Under the pieces are notes generated by a model. That model did not search any database and was not told the origin of the DNA. It saw only the letters and a program-made list of their open reading frames with translations. A stretch of DNA of 64,000 nt from positions 62,001 to 126,000 of the forward strand of contig CAWHMD010000010.1 in assembly GCA_963830385.1 (NCBI GenBank), in the 5' to 3' direction. This document shows positions 18,839 through 27,427 of this stretch, piece by piece. Each line of letters begins with the position of its first letter. Positions within the stretch are counted from its first letter, which is position 1. This DNA is from Bog-532 sp963830385 (GTDB lineage Bacteria > Actinomycetota > Actinomycetes > Streptosporangiales > Streptosporangiaceae). Made by a program: the position numbers and the translations under genes.

Positions 18839-21376
18839 ATGACATACGGCCCGACCGGACCAGGCGACTTCAGCGATAACCCCTTCGACGACCTGTTCGG
18901 CCGCTTCTTCGGCTCCGGCCCGGGCGGCTCCCGGGGGCCCGTGCGGCGCGTGGACATCACCCAGCTGATGACCGAGCAGGCCAAGGACCTGCTGCGCGAC
19001 GCCGCGTCCAAGGCCGCCGAAGACGGCGACCCGGACCTGGACACCGACCACCTGCTGTGGGCGGTGGCCCGGCAGGACACCGACCGCCGGCTGCTGGCCG
19101 CGACCGGGGCCAACCCCGACACGATCGCGCAGGAGGCCATCCGGGACCGCCCGCGGCGGGAACCGGGCCGCGAAGGGCCGCCCACGCTGACGCCCGCGGC
19201 CAAGCGGGCCCTGCTGGACGCCCACCAGATCTCGCGGGCGATCGGTTCCTCCTACATCGGGCCGGAGCACGTGCTGTTCGCGCTGGCCGTCAACCCCGAG
19301 TCGCACGCCGGTGAGGTCCTGAGGTCGAACCATGTGACCCCGGAGACACTGCAGCAGGCGGTGACGGGCGGCGGGCCAGGCGGACCCGGCGGCCCGGGGC
19401 GGCCACCGGCGACCAGCACGCCGACCGTGGACGAGTACGGCCGGGACCTGACCGCGCTGGCCCAGGAGGGCCGGCTGGACCCGGTGGTAGGCCGGGACGA
19501 CGAGATCGAGCAGACCATCGAGGTGCTGTCCCGGCGGACGAAGAACAACCCGGTACTGATCGGTGACCCGGGCGTGGGCAAGACGGCCATCGTGGAGGGC
19601 ATCGCGCAGCGGATCGTGGACGGGGACGTGCCCGACACGCTGCGAGACCGGCGGGTCGTCGCGCTGGATCTCGGCGGCCTGGTCGCCGGGACCAGATACC
19701 GCGGGGATTTCGAGGAACGCCTGAAGAAGGTCATCGACGAGATCCGCGACCACAGCGACGAGCTGATCGTGTTCATCGACGAGCTGCACACGGTGGTCGG
19801 CGCGGGGGGCGCGGAGGGCTCGATGTCGGCCGGGAACATGCTCAAGCCCGCGCTGGCCCGAGGTGAGCTGCACATCATCGGGGCCACTACGATCGACGAG
19901 TACCGCAAGAACATCGAGAAGGACGCGGCGCTGGAACGGCGGTTCCAGCCGATCATGGTGCCAGAGCCGTCGGTCAGCGACACCATCGAGATCCTGCGCG
20001 GACTGCGGGACCGGTACGAAGCGCACCACCAGGTCCGGTTCACCGACGAGGCCCTGGTCGCGGCGGCCGAGCTGTCCGACCGTTACATCACCGACCGGTT
20101 CCTGCCCGACAAGGCCATCGACCTGATCGACCAGGCGGGCGCCCGGGTGCGGCTGCGCAGCGTCACCCCAGCCCGGGACCGGCGCGAGGCCGAACGCCAG
20201 CTGGAGGAGCGCCGCCGGGAAAAGGACCAGGCGGTGGCGGCCGAGGACTACGAGCGCGCCTCCCAGCTGCGGGACGAGATCAGCCAGCTGGAGAGCCGGG
20301 CCAACGACGGCCGCGCCCAACAGGTCGTGTCCGAGGTAACGGCGGCGGACATCGCGGAGGTGGTGGCCCGGTCCACCGGCATTCCGGTCAGCCAGCTGAC
20401 CCAGGAGGAGAAGGACCGCCTGCTGCGGCTCGAAGAGCACCTGCACGACCGGGTCATCGGCCAGGACGAGGCGGTGGCCGCGGTGGCGGAGGCGGTCCGG
20501 CGGTCCCGGGCCGGGCTGGGTGACCCCGACCGGCCGATCGGCAGCTTCCTGTTCCTCGGCCCCACCGGGGTGGGCAAGACCGAGCTGGCCCGGGCGCTGG
20601 CCGAGGCCCTGTTCGGCAGCGACGACCGGATGATCCGGATCGACATGAGCGAGTTCCAGGAGCGGCACACGGTCAGCCGTCTGGTCGGCGCCCCGCCCGG
20701 CTACGTCGGTTACGAGGAAGCCGGGCAGCTGACCGAGGCCGTGCGCCGGACCCCGTACGCGGTGCTGCTGCTGGACGAGATCGAGAAAGCGCACAACGAC
20801 GTGTTCAACATCCTGCTCCAGCTGCTGGACGACGGGCGGCTGACCGACGGGCAAGGCCGGACCGTGGACTTCAAGAACACGGTCGTGATCATGACCAGCA
20901 ACCTGGGTTCGGACCTGATCGCCGGCCGCCGGGCGACCGGCTTCACCGCGGGCGACTCGGGCCCAACCGGCGACGAGTCGCTGCGGGACCGGCTGATGAG
21001 CCGTCTGCGGGAGCAGTTCCGGCCCGAGTTCCTGAACCGGATCGATGACATCGTCATCTTCCGCCAGCTGGACCAGACCCAGCTGCGGCAGATCACCGGC
21101 CTGCTGCTGGAGGAGACCAAGCGCCGGCTGCACGCCCAGCACATCAGCGTCGACTTCACCCCGGAGGCGGTGGACTGGCTGGCTCAGCGTGGTTTCCAGC
21201 CGGCGTTTGGGGCCCGGCCGCTGCGCCGGACCATTCAGCGGGAGGTGGACAACCGGCTGTCGGCCCAGCTCCTGGACGGGCGGCTGCAACCGGGCCAGCA
21301 CGTCACCGTGTTTGTACAAGACGACCATCCCGGCTTCGAGGTCTCCGGGGCCCCGGAGACGGCCGAGGGAGGTTAG
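18839..21376 (+). CDS. ClpC/ClpA-like AAA+ unfoldase (Clp protease ATP-binding subunit)
   Basis: This HSP100 protein unfolds substrates for ClpP or acts as a chaperone. It has 845 residues: a Gly/Phe-rich start, a Clp N domain (about 40-165), AAA domain 1 with GDPGVGKTAIVEG and VFIDELHTVVGAGG, a short UVR-type middle domain (DYERASQLRDEISQLES), AAA domain 2 with GPTGVGKTELARAL and LLLDEIEKAHNDV, and a C-terminal domain. At the position of the [LIV]GF ClpP-docking loop the sequence reads ATGFTAGD, so ClpP binding is open. AGGCAGG before the ATG is the likely ribosome binding site. Confidence 0.92.
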   Translation: MTYGPTGPGDFSDNPFDDLFGRFFGSGPGGSRGPVRRVDITQLMTEQAKDLLRDAASKAAEDGDPDLDTDHLLWAVARQDTDRRLLAATGANPDTIAQEAIRDRPRREPGREGPPTLTPAAKRALLDAHQISRAIGSSYIGPEHVLFALAVNPESHAGEVLRSNHVTPETLQQAVTGGGPGGPGGPGRPPATSTPTVDEYGRDLTALAQEGRLDPVVGRDDEIEQTIEVLSRRTKNNPVLIGDPGVGKTAIVEGIAQRIVDGDVPDTLRDRRVVALDLGGLVAGTRYRGDFEERLKKVIDEIRDHSDELIVFIDELHTVVGAGGAEGSMSAGNMLKPALARGELHIIGATTIDEYRKNIEKDAALERRFQPIMVPEPSVSDTIEILRGLRDRYEAHHQVRFTDEALVAAAELSDRYITDRFLPDKAIDLIDQAGARVRLRSVTPARDRREAERQLEERRREKDQAVAAEDYERASQLRDEISQLESRANDGRAQQVVSEVTAADIAEVVARSTGIPVSQLTQEEKDRLLRLEEHLHDRVIGQDEAVAAVAEAVRRSRAGLGDPDRPIGSFLFLGPTGVGKTELARALAEALFGSDDRMIRIDMSEFQERHTVSRLVGAPPGYVGYEEAGQLTEAVRRTPYAVLLLDEIEKAHNDVFNILLQLLDDGRLTDGQGRTVDFKNTVVIMTSNLGSDLIAGRRATGFTAGDSGPTGDESLRDRLMSRLREQFRPEFLNRIDDIVIFRQLDQTQLRQITGLLLEETKRRLHAQHISVDFTPEAVDWLAQRGFQPAFGARPLRRTIQREVDNRLSAQLLDGRLQPGQHVTVFVQDDHPGFEVSGAPETAEGG

Positions 21377-21405
21377 CCGCTCCCGGCTCAGCCGCTCCCG
21401 GCTCA
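21376..21405. repeat. Exact 15-bp tandem repeat between convergent genes
   Basis: GCCGCTCCCGGCTCA occurs twice back to back between the stop codon of the ClpC-like gene and that of release factor 3. It covers the last codons of prfC. It looks like a recent slippage duplication rather than a functional site. Confidence 0.6.
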
Positions 21406-23028
21406 GTCGGTGCCGGCGACCAGCGTCTCGAGCAGGATGCCGGGGTGGTCGCGCTGGATGCCGGCCAGCCGCCACTTGTCGGTGAACAGCGCCAGCAGCG
21501 CGCCGTCGAGGCGGCGGGTGAGCACCTCGCTGCCGCGCACCCCGGCCAGGCCGGCGGCGCCTTCGGGGTCGGTGCGGCGGGCCATCGTGTAGCCGAGGTG
21601 CTCCAGCTCGGCCCGGGCCCCGAACTCGTGCTCCAGCCGGTTCAGCACCACGTCGAACTGCAACGGCCCGACCGCGGCGAGCACCGGGGCCTGGTCACCG
21701 CGCACGTCGGAGGACAGCACCTGCACCACGCCCTCGGTGGCGAGCTGGTCGATGCCCTTGCGGAACTGCTTGTGCTTGCTGGCGTCCTTGCTGCGGACCA
21801 CCGCGAAGTGCTCCGGCGCGAAGCTCGGGATCGGCGGGAACTCCACCGCCAGGCCGTCATAGAGGGTGTCGCCGGGCCGCAGCGCGGTGGCGTTGACCAG
21901 CCCGATCACGTCACCCGGGTAGGCCACGTCGAGGGTCTCGCGGTCGGCCCCGAACATGCTCTGGGCGTATTTGGTGGCGAACGGGCGGCCGGTCGCGGCG
22001 TGCGTGAGCACCATGCCGCGCTCGAACCGGCCCGAGCACACCCGCACGAACGCCACCCGGTCGCGGTGGTTGCGGTCCATGTTGGCCTGCACCTTGAACA
22101 CCAGGCCGGAGAACGGCGCGTCGACCGGGCGCGGCTCGTCCTTGATGTCGGCCCGCGGCGCGGGGGCCGGGGCCAGCGCGACCAGGCTCTCCAGCAGCCG
22201 CCGGACGCCGAAGTTGGGCAGCGCCGCCCCGAACAGCACCGGCGAGGACTCCCCGGCCAGGAACGACTCCATGTCGACCTCGGCGCCGATCTCGGTCAGC
22301 AGCTCGAGCTCTTCCATCGCGGTGGTGTAGGCCTCGCCCTCGCGCTCGGTCGCTTCCTCGGCGCTCAGGTGCTCCTCCATCGCGCGGCCGGCCCCACCGG
22401 GGGTCCGGGTGAACTTGGTGAACTCGCCGGTGCTGCGCTCGACCAGCCCGTGGAAGTCACCGGCCACGCCGACCGGCCAGTTCAGCGGGGTCGGCCGCAG
22501 CCCGATCCGCTGCTCGATCTCGTCCAGCAGTTCCAGCGGCTCCCGGCCGGGCCGGTCCCACTTGTTCACGAACGTGATGACCGGGATGTGCCGGTTGCGG
22601 CACACGTCGAACAGCTTCAGCGTCTGCGGCTCCAGGCCCTTGGCCGAGTCCAGCAGCATGATCGCGCAGTCGACGGCCTCCAGCACCCGGTAGGTGTCCT
22701 CGGAGAAGTCGGCGTGCCCGGGGGTGTCGAGCAGGTTCAGCACCATGCCGTCGTAGTCGAAGCGCAGCGCGGCCGACGTGATCGAGATACCGCGATCACG
22801 CTCCATCGCCATCCAGTCCGAGGTCACACCCCGGCGGCCGGCCTTGCCGTGCACCGCCCCGGCCTGGGTGATGGCCGACGCGTGCAGCGCCAGCGCCTCG
22901 GTGAGGGTCGACTTGCCCGCGTCCGGGTGGCTGATCACCGCGAACGCCCGCCGCCGGCCCGCTTCCGTCACGATCTCGGTCCCGGCTGGACGCTGGTACG
23001 CCTGTTCTCCTGCTTCGACCACCGTCAC
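21403..23028 (-). CDS. prfC: Peptide chain release factor 3
   Basis: RF3 is a GTPase that removes RF1/RF2 from the ribosome after peptide release. The 541 residues start with the G1 loop SHPDAGKSTLTEAL, G2 region RGISITSAALRF, G3 LLDTPGHADFSEDT and G4 FVNKWDRPGREPLELLDEIE. Domains II and III follow, with VALAPAPAPRADI and FKVQANMDRNHRDRVAFVRV. The length is normal. The last codons lie in a 15-bp tandem duplication shared with the convergent Clp gene region. Confidence 0.95.
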   Translation of the reverse strand: MTVVEAGEQAYQRPAGTEIVTEAGRRRAFAVISHPDAGKSTLTEALALHASAITQAGAVHGKAGRRGVTSDWMAMERDRGISITSAALRFDYDGMVLNLLDTPGHADFSEDTYRVLEAVDCAIMLLDSAKGLEPQTLKLFDVCRNRHIPVITFVNKWDRPGREPLELLDEIEQRIGLRPTPLNWPVGVAGDFHGLVERSTGEFTKFTRTPGGAGRAMEEHLSAEEATEREGEAYTTAMEELELLTEIGAEVDMESFLAGESSPVLFGAALPNFGVRRLLESLVALAPAPAPRADIKDEPRPVDAPFSGLVFKVQANMDRNHRDRVAFVRVCSGRFERGMVLTHAATGRPFATKYAQSMFGADRETLDVAYPGDVIGLVNATALRPGDTLYDGLAVEFPPIPSFAPEHFAVVRSKDASKHKQFRKGIDQLATEGVVQVLSSDVRGDQAPVLAAVGPLQFDVVLNRLEHEFGARAELEHLGYTMARRTDPEGAAGLAGVRGSEVLTRRLDGALLALFTDKWRLAGIQRDHPGILLETLVAGTD

Positions 23029-23103
23029 TTGCGGCCGCTCTCCTTCGTCGTCTGGCGTCGCCTCGCACGCGGGGGCAACCCGGGCGAGTCTAATGTCACG
23101 CCG

Positions 23104-24003
23104 CTATAACACGGGAACCGGGCGAGGAAATCCCTTGCCCGCCTCGAAGAGGAAACGGACGCTGGTGGCCAGGAACGGGCCGTCCCGCTCGATCTGCTCG
23201 TGCAGCGCCCGCAGCCGGTCCCGGTAGGCGGCCACGGTGAAGCCGGGCACGATCCAGATCACCTTGCGCAGGAACACCACGACCGCGGCCACGTCGCTGA
23301 ACTCCATCCGGCCGCGGAACTCCCGCAGTCCGGTCACGGTCAGGCCGGCCCGCTCGGCCCCGAGCACCGACCACTTGGGGTCGCGGTGCGGCGGGTCCGG
23401 CGGGGACGGCTCGGGCGGGCCCATCATGAACTCGGTCAGCTCGGCCACCGACCCCGGCCCGACGTCCTGGGACAGGTAGCGGCCGCCGGGCTTGAGCACC
23501 CGGGTCACCTCGTCCCACGGCACGTACAGGGGATGACGGCTGCTCACCAGGTCGAACGTGGCGTCCGGGAACGGCAGGTCGCTGTGGGCGCCGGGCAGCT
23601 CCACCACCTGGGCGCCGTAGGCGGCCAGGTTGCGCCGGGCCACGGCCACGTTGGGCGGCCACGACTCGGTGGCGGCCAGCCTGGGCAGCGCACCCGTTGG
23701 CGCCTTCGGGGGGGTTGTGACGCGCCCGTTGGCGCCTTCGGGGGGGTTGGGCAGGCGGGCAGACTCCAGCGCGGCGGCCAGCACCTCGCCGCCGCCGGTC
23801 TGCAGGTCCAGGGCGCCTGCCCCGGGCACCCCGGCCAGCGCCGCCAGCCGCTGGCCGAGCAGCCGAGCGTAGCCCCAGGGGGGCCGTTCCTCGGTGGCGC
23901 GGGGCCGGTCGCTCCCGGGCAACCGGCCCTCGAACCAGGAGAAGTCCCAGCCCTCGACCGGGACCGACTCACCCTCGGCCAGCAGCTCTTCGAAGCGTGA
24001 CAC
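23104..24003 (-). CDS. Class I SAM-dependent methyltransferase with internal insertion
   Basis: The fold is that of class I methyltransferases: motif I GALDLQTGGGEVLAA near residue 78, ATESWPPNVAVARRNLAAYG after it, and FDLVSSRHPLYVPWDEVTRVLKPGGRYLSQ later. The substrate is unknown. Between motif I and ATESW the protein has about 23 extra residues (LPNPPEGANGRVTTPPKAPT), encoded by two copies of a 24-bp direct repeat at 23693-23748. The insertion keeps the frame, so the protein may still fold. It lies upstream of nothing obvious and is probably monocistronic. Confidence 0.8.
   Translation of the reverse strand: MSRFEELLAEGESVPVEGWDFSWFEGRLPGSDRPRATEERPPWGYARLLGQRLAALAGVPGAGALDLQTGGGEVLAAALESARLPNPPEGANGRVTTPPKAPTGALPRLAATESWPPNVAVARRNLAAYGAQVVELPGAHSDLPFPDATFDLVSSRHPLYVPWDEVTRVLKPGGRYLSQDVGPGSVAELTEFMMGPPEPSPPDPPHRDPKWSVLGAERAGLTVTGLREFRGRMEFSDVAAVVVFLRKVIWIVPGFTVAAYRDRLRALHEQIERDGPFLATSVRFLFEAGKGFPRPVPVL
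23693..23748. repeat. Two 24-bp direct repeats inside the methyltransferase gene
   Basis: CCCGTTGGCGCCTTCGGGGG plus GGTT occurs at 23693-23716 and again at 23725-23748, a period of 32 bp. Both copies are identical. The run of seven or eight G and the GGCGCC core make a REP-like insertion plausible. The repeat adds in-frame residues to the methyltransferase. Confidence 0.8.
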
Positions 24004-24039
24004 GGGGTGAGTCTGCCGGGGTCCGGGCGGCCGCGCCAG

Positions 24040-24945
24040 TCAATTCGGCTCGGGCGCCCGGGCGGCCGAGTGGGCGCCGATGAACGCCACCATCCGCCGG
24101 TTGAGCTCATCGACCCGGTCGAAGCCGCCGTGGCTGCCGGGGACGATGGCGACCTCCGCCTGCGGCATGACGCTGCCCCTCGCGTGGGCCTCGGCCGGGG
24201 TGAGCAAGGCGCTGCGGGCCCCGGTGATCAGCAGCACCGGCACGGTGATCGTGCGGAGCTCGTCGTCGGTGAGGACGGCCGGGAACTTCGGCTCCATCCG
24301 GAAACCGCGGCTGCCCGCCCACATGAGGTCGATCAGCTCCCGCTCCCGCATGAACGGGCTGTCCAGCCAGCGGGCGAGGCGGCGGCGCAGCGGCATCGGG
24401 GTCTTGGTGGCCAGGCCGCTGATCGAGAGCCACCACCAGAAGCGGGCGTCCAGCTTGGTCAGCCCGGCCGGGTCGAGCAGGGTGATGGAGGCGACGCGCC
24501 CGGGCGCCCGGATTGCCTGGTTCATCGCGATCCAGCCGCCGTAGGACACGCCGACCAGATGGGCCGGCCGATCGGCGAGCTGGCCGAGCATCTCGTCCAG
24601 CCAGGCCGCGCTGGCGTCCGGCGAGGTGATCGGGACGCGGGCGACGCTCGGGTTCGGGTCGCCGGGGGTGTCGATCGCGAACACCGGGCCGGCCTGCGCC
24701 AGCGCGGCCGCGTGCAGGTACCAGTACGAGGCGTTGAACCCGGCCCCCATCAGCAGCACGATCGGCGGCCCGCCCGCCTGCGGCCGGTAGGCGTGCACCC
24801 GCGTGGTCGTGGTCGCGGTCTCGACGTCGAACTCCTCGTAGGGCTGCGGCCACCGGGCAAAGGCCCGGTCGTAGCGGGCCATGAACTTGTCCCGGGCCGC
24901 GTCGCTCACCCACGTCCCCGGCTTGGCCTTGGGTGCCAGCATCAC
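24040..24945 (-). CDS. Alpha/beta hydrolase
   Basis: The 301-residue cytoplasmic protein has the alpha/beta hydrolase order: oxyanion region VLLMGAGFNASYWY, nucleophile elbow GVSYGG (Ser near residue 148), acid region VLLITGARSALLTPAEA and catalytic His in VPGSHGGFDRV. The substrate is not indicated. It is divergent from a TetR gene with a palindrome between them, so it is probably the regulated target. GTG at 24945 and ATG at 24942 are alternative starts. Confidence 0.88.
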   Translation of the reverse strand: MMLAPKAKPGTWVSDAARDKFMARYDRAFARWPQPYEEFDVETATTTTRVHAYRPQAGGPPIVLLMGAGFNASYWYLHAAALAQAGPVFAIDTPGDPNPSVARVPITSPDASAAWLDEMLGQLADRPAHLVGVSYGGWIAMNQAIRAPGRVASITLLDPAGLTKLDARFWWWLSISGLATKTPMPLRRRLARWLDSPFMRERELIDLMWAGSRGFRMEPKFPAVLTDDELRTITVPVLLITGARSALLTPAEAHARGSVMPQAEVAIVPGSHGGFDRVDELNRRMVAFIGAHSAARAPEPN

Positions 24946-24974
24946 GTCTCCTCATCTCCCGTGGTGACGTTTTA

Positions 24975-24992
24975 ATGATACAGCTGTACCAT
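24975..24992. promoter_or_regulatory. Palindromic operator between alpha/beta hydrolase and tetR
   Basis: ATGATACAGCTGTACCAT is an 18-bp palindrome with one mismatched pair around a perfect TACAGCTGTA core. It lies in the 85-bp divergent gap, AT-rich against its surroundings. This is the classic place and form for the operator of the adjacent TetR protein. Confidence 0.65.
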
Positions 24993-25030
24993 AAAGAAGG
25001 AAAGCGGCAGGTGACGAGTACGGTGAGCGG

Positions 25031-25633
25031 GTGCCGAAGCTGGTTGACCACGAGGAGCGCAGGCGGCAGATCGCCGGGGCCCTGCTCCGCGTCGCCGCGG
25101 CCCGGGGCCTGCACCAGGCGGGCCTGCGCGAGGTCGCGGCCGAGGCCGGGCTGTCGGTCCGGCTCATCCAGTACTACTTCGGGACCAAGGAACAGCTGCT
25201 GCTCTACGCCACCCACCAGCTGGCCGTCCAGCTCAGCGACCGGGTGATGGCGCGGGTGCGGGCGGCGGGCGGCGGCGGCCCGCGGGCGATCATCGAGGCG
25301 ATCCTGGCCGAGGCGCTGCCGGACGACGAGGACGGCCGGATGTTCCACGTCATCTGGACGTCGTACCTGGCCCTGTCGCTGACCGACCCGGCGCTCGACA
25401 TGGGCCCGCTGGGCCGGGATGCGGACGCGGTCGGCCGGGTCATCGCGGCTCAGCTGCGCGCCGCCCAGGACGCCGGCCAGGCGCCGCCCGGCCTGGACGC
25501 CGACCTGGAGGCGACCAGCCTGCTGGCGCTGTCGGCCGGCCTGAGCAACAGCGTCCTGGTCGGTGACCGCGACCCGGCCCAGGCCTGGGCCGTGCTCCGC
25601 TACCAGCTGGACCGCCTGCTGCCGCAGGAGTGA
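25031..25633 (+). CDS. TetR family transcriptional regulator
   Basis: The 200-residue protein has an N-terminal TetR helix-turn-helix (ERRRQIAGALLRVAAARG, LREVAAEAGLSVRLIQYYFGTKEQLL) and a C-terminal ligand domain. The C-terminal part resembles BetI/PfmR-type repressors, but the ligand is unknown. The GTG at 25031 begins directly at family similarity. It is divergent from the hydrolase and likely represses it and itself through the palindrome at 24975-24992. The FAD dehydrogenase follows 73 nt downstream. Confidence 0.88.
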   Translation: MPKLVDHEERRRQIAGALLRVAAARGLHQAGLREVAAEAGLSVRLIQYYFGTKEQLLLYATHQLAVQLSDRVMARVRAAGGGGPRAIIEAILAEALPDDEDGRMFHVIWTSYLALSLTDPALDMGPLGRDADAVGRVIAAQLRAAQDAGQAPPGLDADLEATSLLALSAGLSNSVLVGDRDPAQAWAVLRYQLDRLLPQE

Positions 25634-25651
25634 TCGCGAACCGCTGGCGAA

Positions 25652-25665
25652 TTACTCGCCAGTAA
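25652..25665. promoter_or_regulatory. Perfect palindrome TTACT-N4-AGTAA before FAD dehydrogenase
   Basis: TTACTCGCCAGTAA is a perfect 5-4-5 palindrome 42 nt before the FAD dehydrogenase start. It partly overlaps the hairpin CTGGCGA-N5-TCGCCAG (25644-25662). It resembles TetR-type fatty-acid regulator sites and the motif before the acyl-CoA dehydrogenase at 16208-16221. Confidence 0.5.
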
Positions 25666-25706
25666 CAAATAATGCGGTGGGGACACGATCGGGAAGGCGG
25701 ACGGGC

Positions 25707-27398
25707 ATGGCCGACAGCGACGTCATCGTGGTCGGGGCCGGGCTGGCGGGCCTGGTCGCGACCGCGGAGCTGGCCGACAGCGGCCGCCGGGTGCTGCTGC
25801 TGGACCAGGAGCCGGCCGCGAACCTGGGCGGGCAGGCGTTCTGGTCGTTCGGCGGCCTGTTCCTGGTCGACTCGCCCGAGCAGCGCCGCACCGGCATCAA
25901 GGACTCGCTCGAGCTGGCCCGGCAGGACTGGCTGGGCAGCGCCGGTTTCGACCGCGGCATCGACGACCCGGCCGGCCCGGACTACTGGGGTTACCGCTGG
26001 GCGGAGGCCTACCTGGAGTTCGCGGCCGGCGAGAAGCGCTCCTGGCTGCACGGCCTCGGCCTGCGCTGGCTGCCGCTGGTGGGCTGGGCCGAGCGGGGTG
26101 GCTACCTGGCCGACGGGCACGGCAACTCGGTACCACGGTTCCACGTCACCTGGGGCACCGGGCCGGGGGTGGTGGCCCCGTTCGCGCGGCGGGTGCGGGC
26201 GGCGGTGTCCGACGGGCGGGTGCAGTTCCGGTTCCGGCACCGGGTGGACGAGCTGACCGTCACCGACGGCGCCGTCGACGGGGTCCGCGGCACCCTGCTC
26301 GAGCCCAGCTCGGCTGGGCGCGGCTACGGCAGCTCGCGCGCCGAGGCGGGTGAGTTCGAGCTGCACGCGCCGGTGGTGCTGGTCACCTCGGGCGGCATCG
26401 GCGCCAACCACGACCTGGTCCGGCAGAACTGGCCAACGGCCGACCTCGGGCCGGCCCCGGACCAGATGATCTGCGGGGTGCCCGAGCACGTGGACGGCCG
26501 CATGCTGGCCATCGCCGCCGAGGCCGGCGGACGGATCGTCAACCCCGACCGGATGTGGCACTACACCGAGGGCATCCAGAACTGGGACCCGATCTGGGCC
26601 CGGCACGGCATCCGCATCCTGCCGGGGCCGTCCTCGATGTGGTTCGACGCCCGCGGCCGGCGGTTCCCGGCCCCGAACTTCCCCGGCTTCGACACGCTGG
26701 GCACGCTGCAGGCCATCTGCCGGTCCGGCTACGACTACTCCTGGTTCGTGCTGACCCAGAAGATCATCGAGAAGGAGTTCGCGCTCTCCGGCTCGGAGCA
26801 GAACCCCGACCTGACCGGCAAGGACATCGCCGGCCTGCTGCGCCGGGCGCGGGCCGGAGCGCCCGCCCCGGTCGAGGCGTTCAAACGCCACGGCGCCGAC
26901 TTCGTGGTCGCCGGCACGCTGCCCGAGCTGGTGCAGGGCATGAACAAGCTGACCGCCGAGCCGCTCATCGACCTGGCCGAGCTGGAGCGTCAGATCGTGG
27001 CCCGGGACCGCGAGCTGGACAACTCGTTCACCAAGGACGCCCAGGTCATGGCCATCCACAACGCCCGCCGGGCGCTCGGCGAGCGGATCATGCGGACCGC
27101 CGCCCCGCACAAGATCCTCGACCCGGCGGCCGGCCCGCTGATCGCGGTGCGGCTGAACATCTTGACCCGCAAGACGCTGGGCGGCCTGCAGACCGACCTG
27201 TCCGGCCGGGTCCTGGCGGCTCCGGCCGGGCCCGGGGCCGCCCCCGAACCGGTGCCCGGCCTCTACGCGGCGGGCGAGGTGGCCGGTTTCGGCGGCGGCG
27301 GGGTGCACGGCTACCGGTCGCTGGAGGGCACGTTCCTGGGCGGCTGCCTGTTCTCCGGCCGCCAGGCCGGCCGCGCCATCGCCCGCGAGCTGGCCTGA
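25707..27398 (+). CDS. FAD-binding dehydrogenase (fumarate reductase/KstD-like flavoprotein)
   Basis: The 563 residues open with the Rossmann motif VIVVGAGLAGLVATAELADSG, followed by EPAANLGGQAFWSFGGLF. The C-terminal FAD segment PVPGLYAAGEVAGFGGGGVHGY is typical of the flavoprotein family that includes fumarate reductase, 3-ketosteroid dehydrogenase and a widespread group of unassigned FAD dehydrogenases, to which this belongs. The substrate is not known. The ATG at 25707 is where similarity begins. A palindrome at 25652-25665 suggests repression by a TetR protein. Confidence 0.85.
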   Translation: MADSDVIVVGAGLAGLVATAELADSGRRVLLLDQEPAANLGGQAFWSFGGLFLVDSPEQRRTGIKDSLELARQDWLGSAGFDRGIDDPAGPDYWGYRWAEAYLEFAAGEKRSWLHGLGLRWLPLVGWAERGGYLADGHGNSVPRFHVTWGTGPGVVAPFARRVRAAVSDGRVQFRFRHRVDELTVTDGAVDGVRGTLLEPSSAGRGYGSSRAEAGEFELHAPVVLVTSGGIGANHDLVRQNWPTADLGPAPDQMICGVPEHVDGRMLAIAAEAGGRIVNPDRMWHYTEGIQNWDPIWARHGIRILPGPSSMWFDARGRRFPAPNFPGFDTLGTLQAICRSGYDYSWFVLTQKIIEKEFALSGSEQNPDLTGKDIAGLLRRARAGAPAPVEAFKRHGADFVVAGTLPELVQGMNKLTAEPLIDLAELERQIVARDRELDNSFTKDAQVMAIHNARRALGERIMRTAAPHKILDPAAGPLIAVRLNILTRKTLGGLQTDLSGRVLAAPAGPGAAPEPVPGLYAAGEVAGFGGGGVHGYRSLEGTFLGGCLFSGRQAGRAIARELA

Positions 27399-27427
27399 CC
27401 GGCGGCCGGGGGCGCTATGGTCCCGGC

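Noticed and set aside
18560..21475. A 971-codon minus-strand open frame opposite the Clp gene
   Set aside because: It is low-complexity antisense to a certain AAA+ gene. It is not a protein gene.
23693..23748. Direct repeats as a CRISPR array
   Set aside because: There are only two copies with an 8-bp interval and they lie in a coding frame. No cas genes are present.
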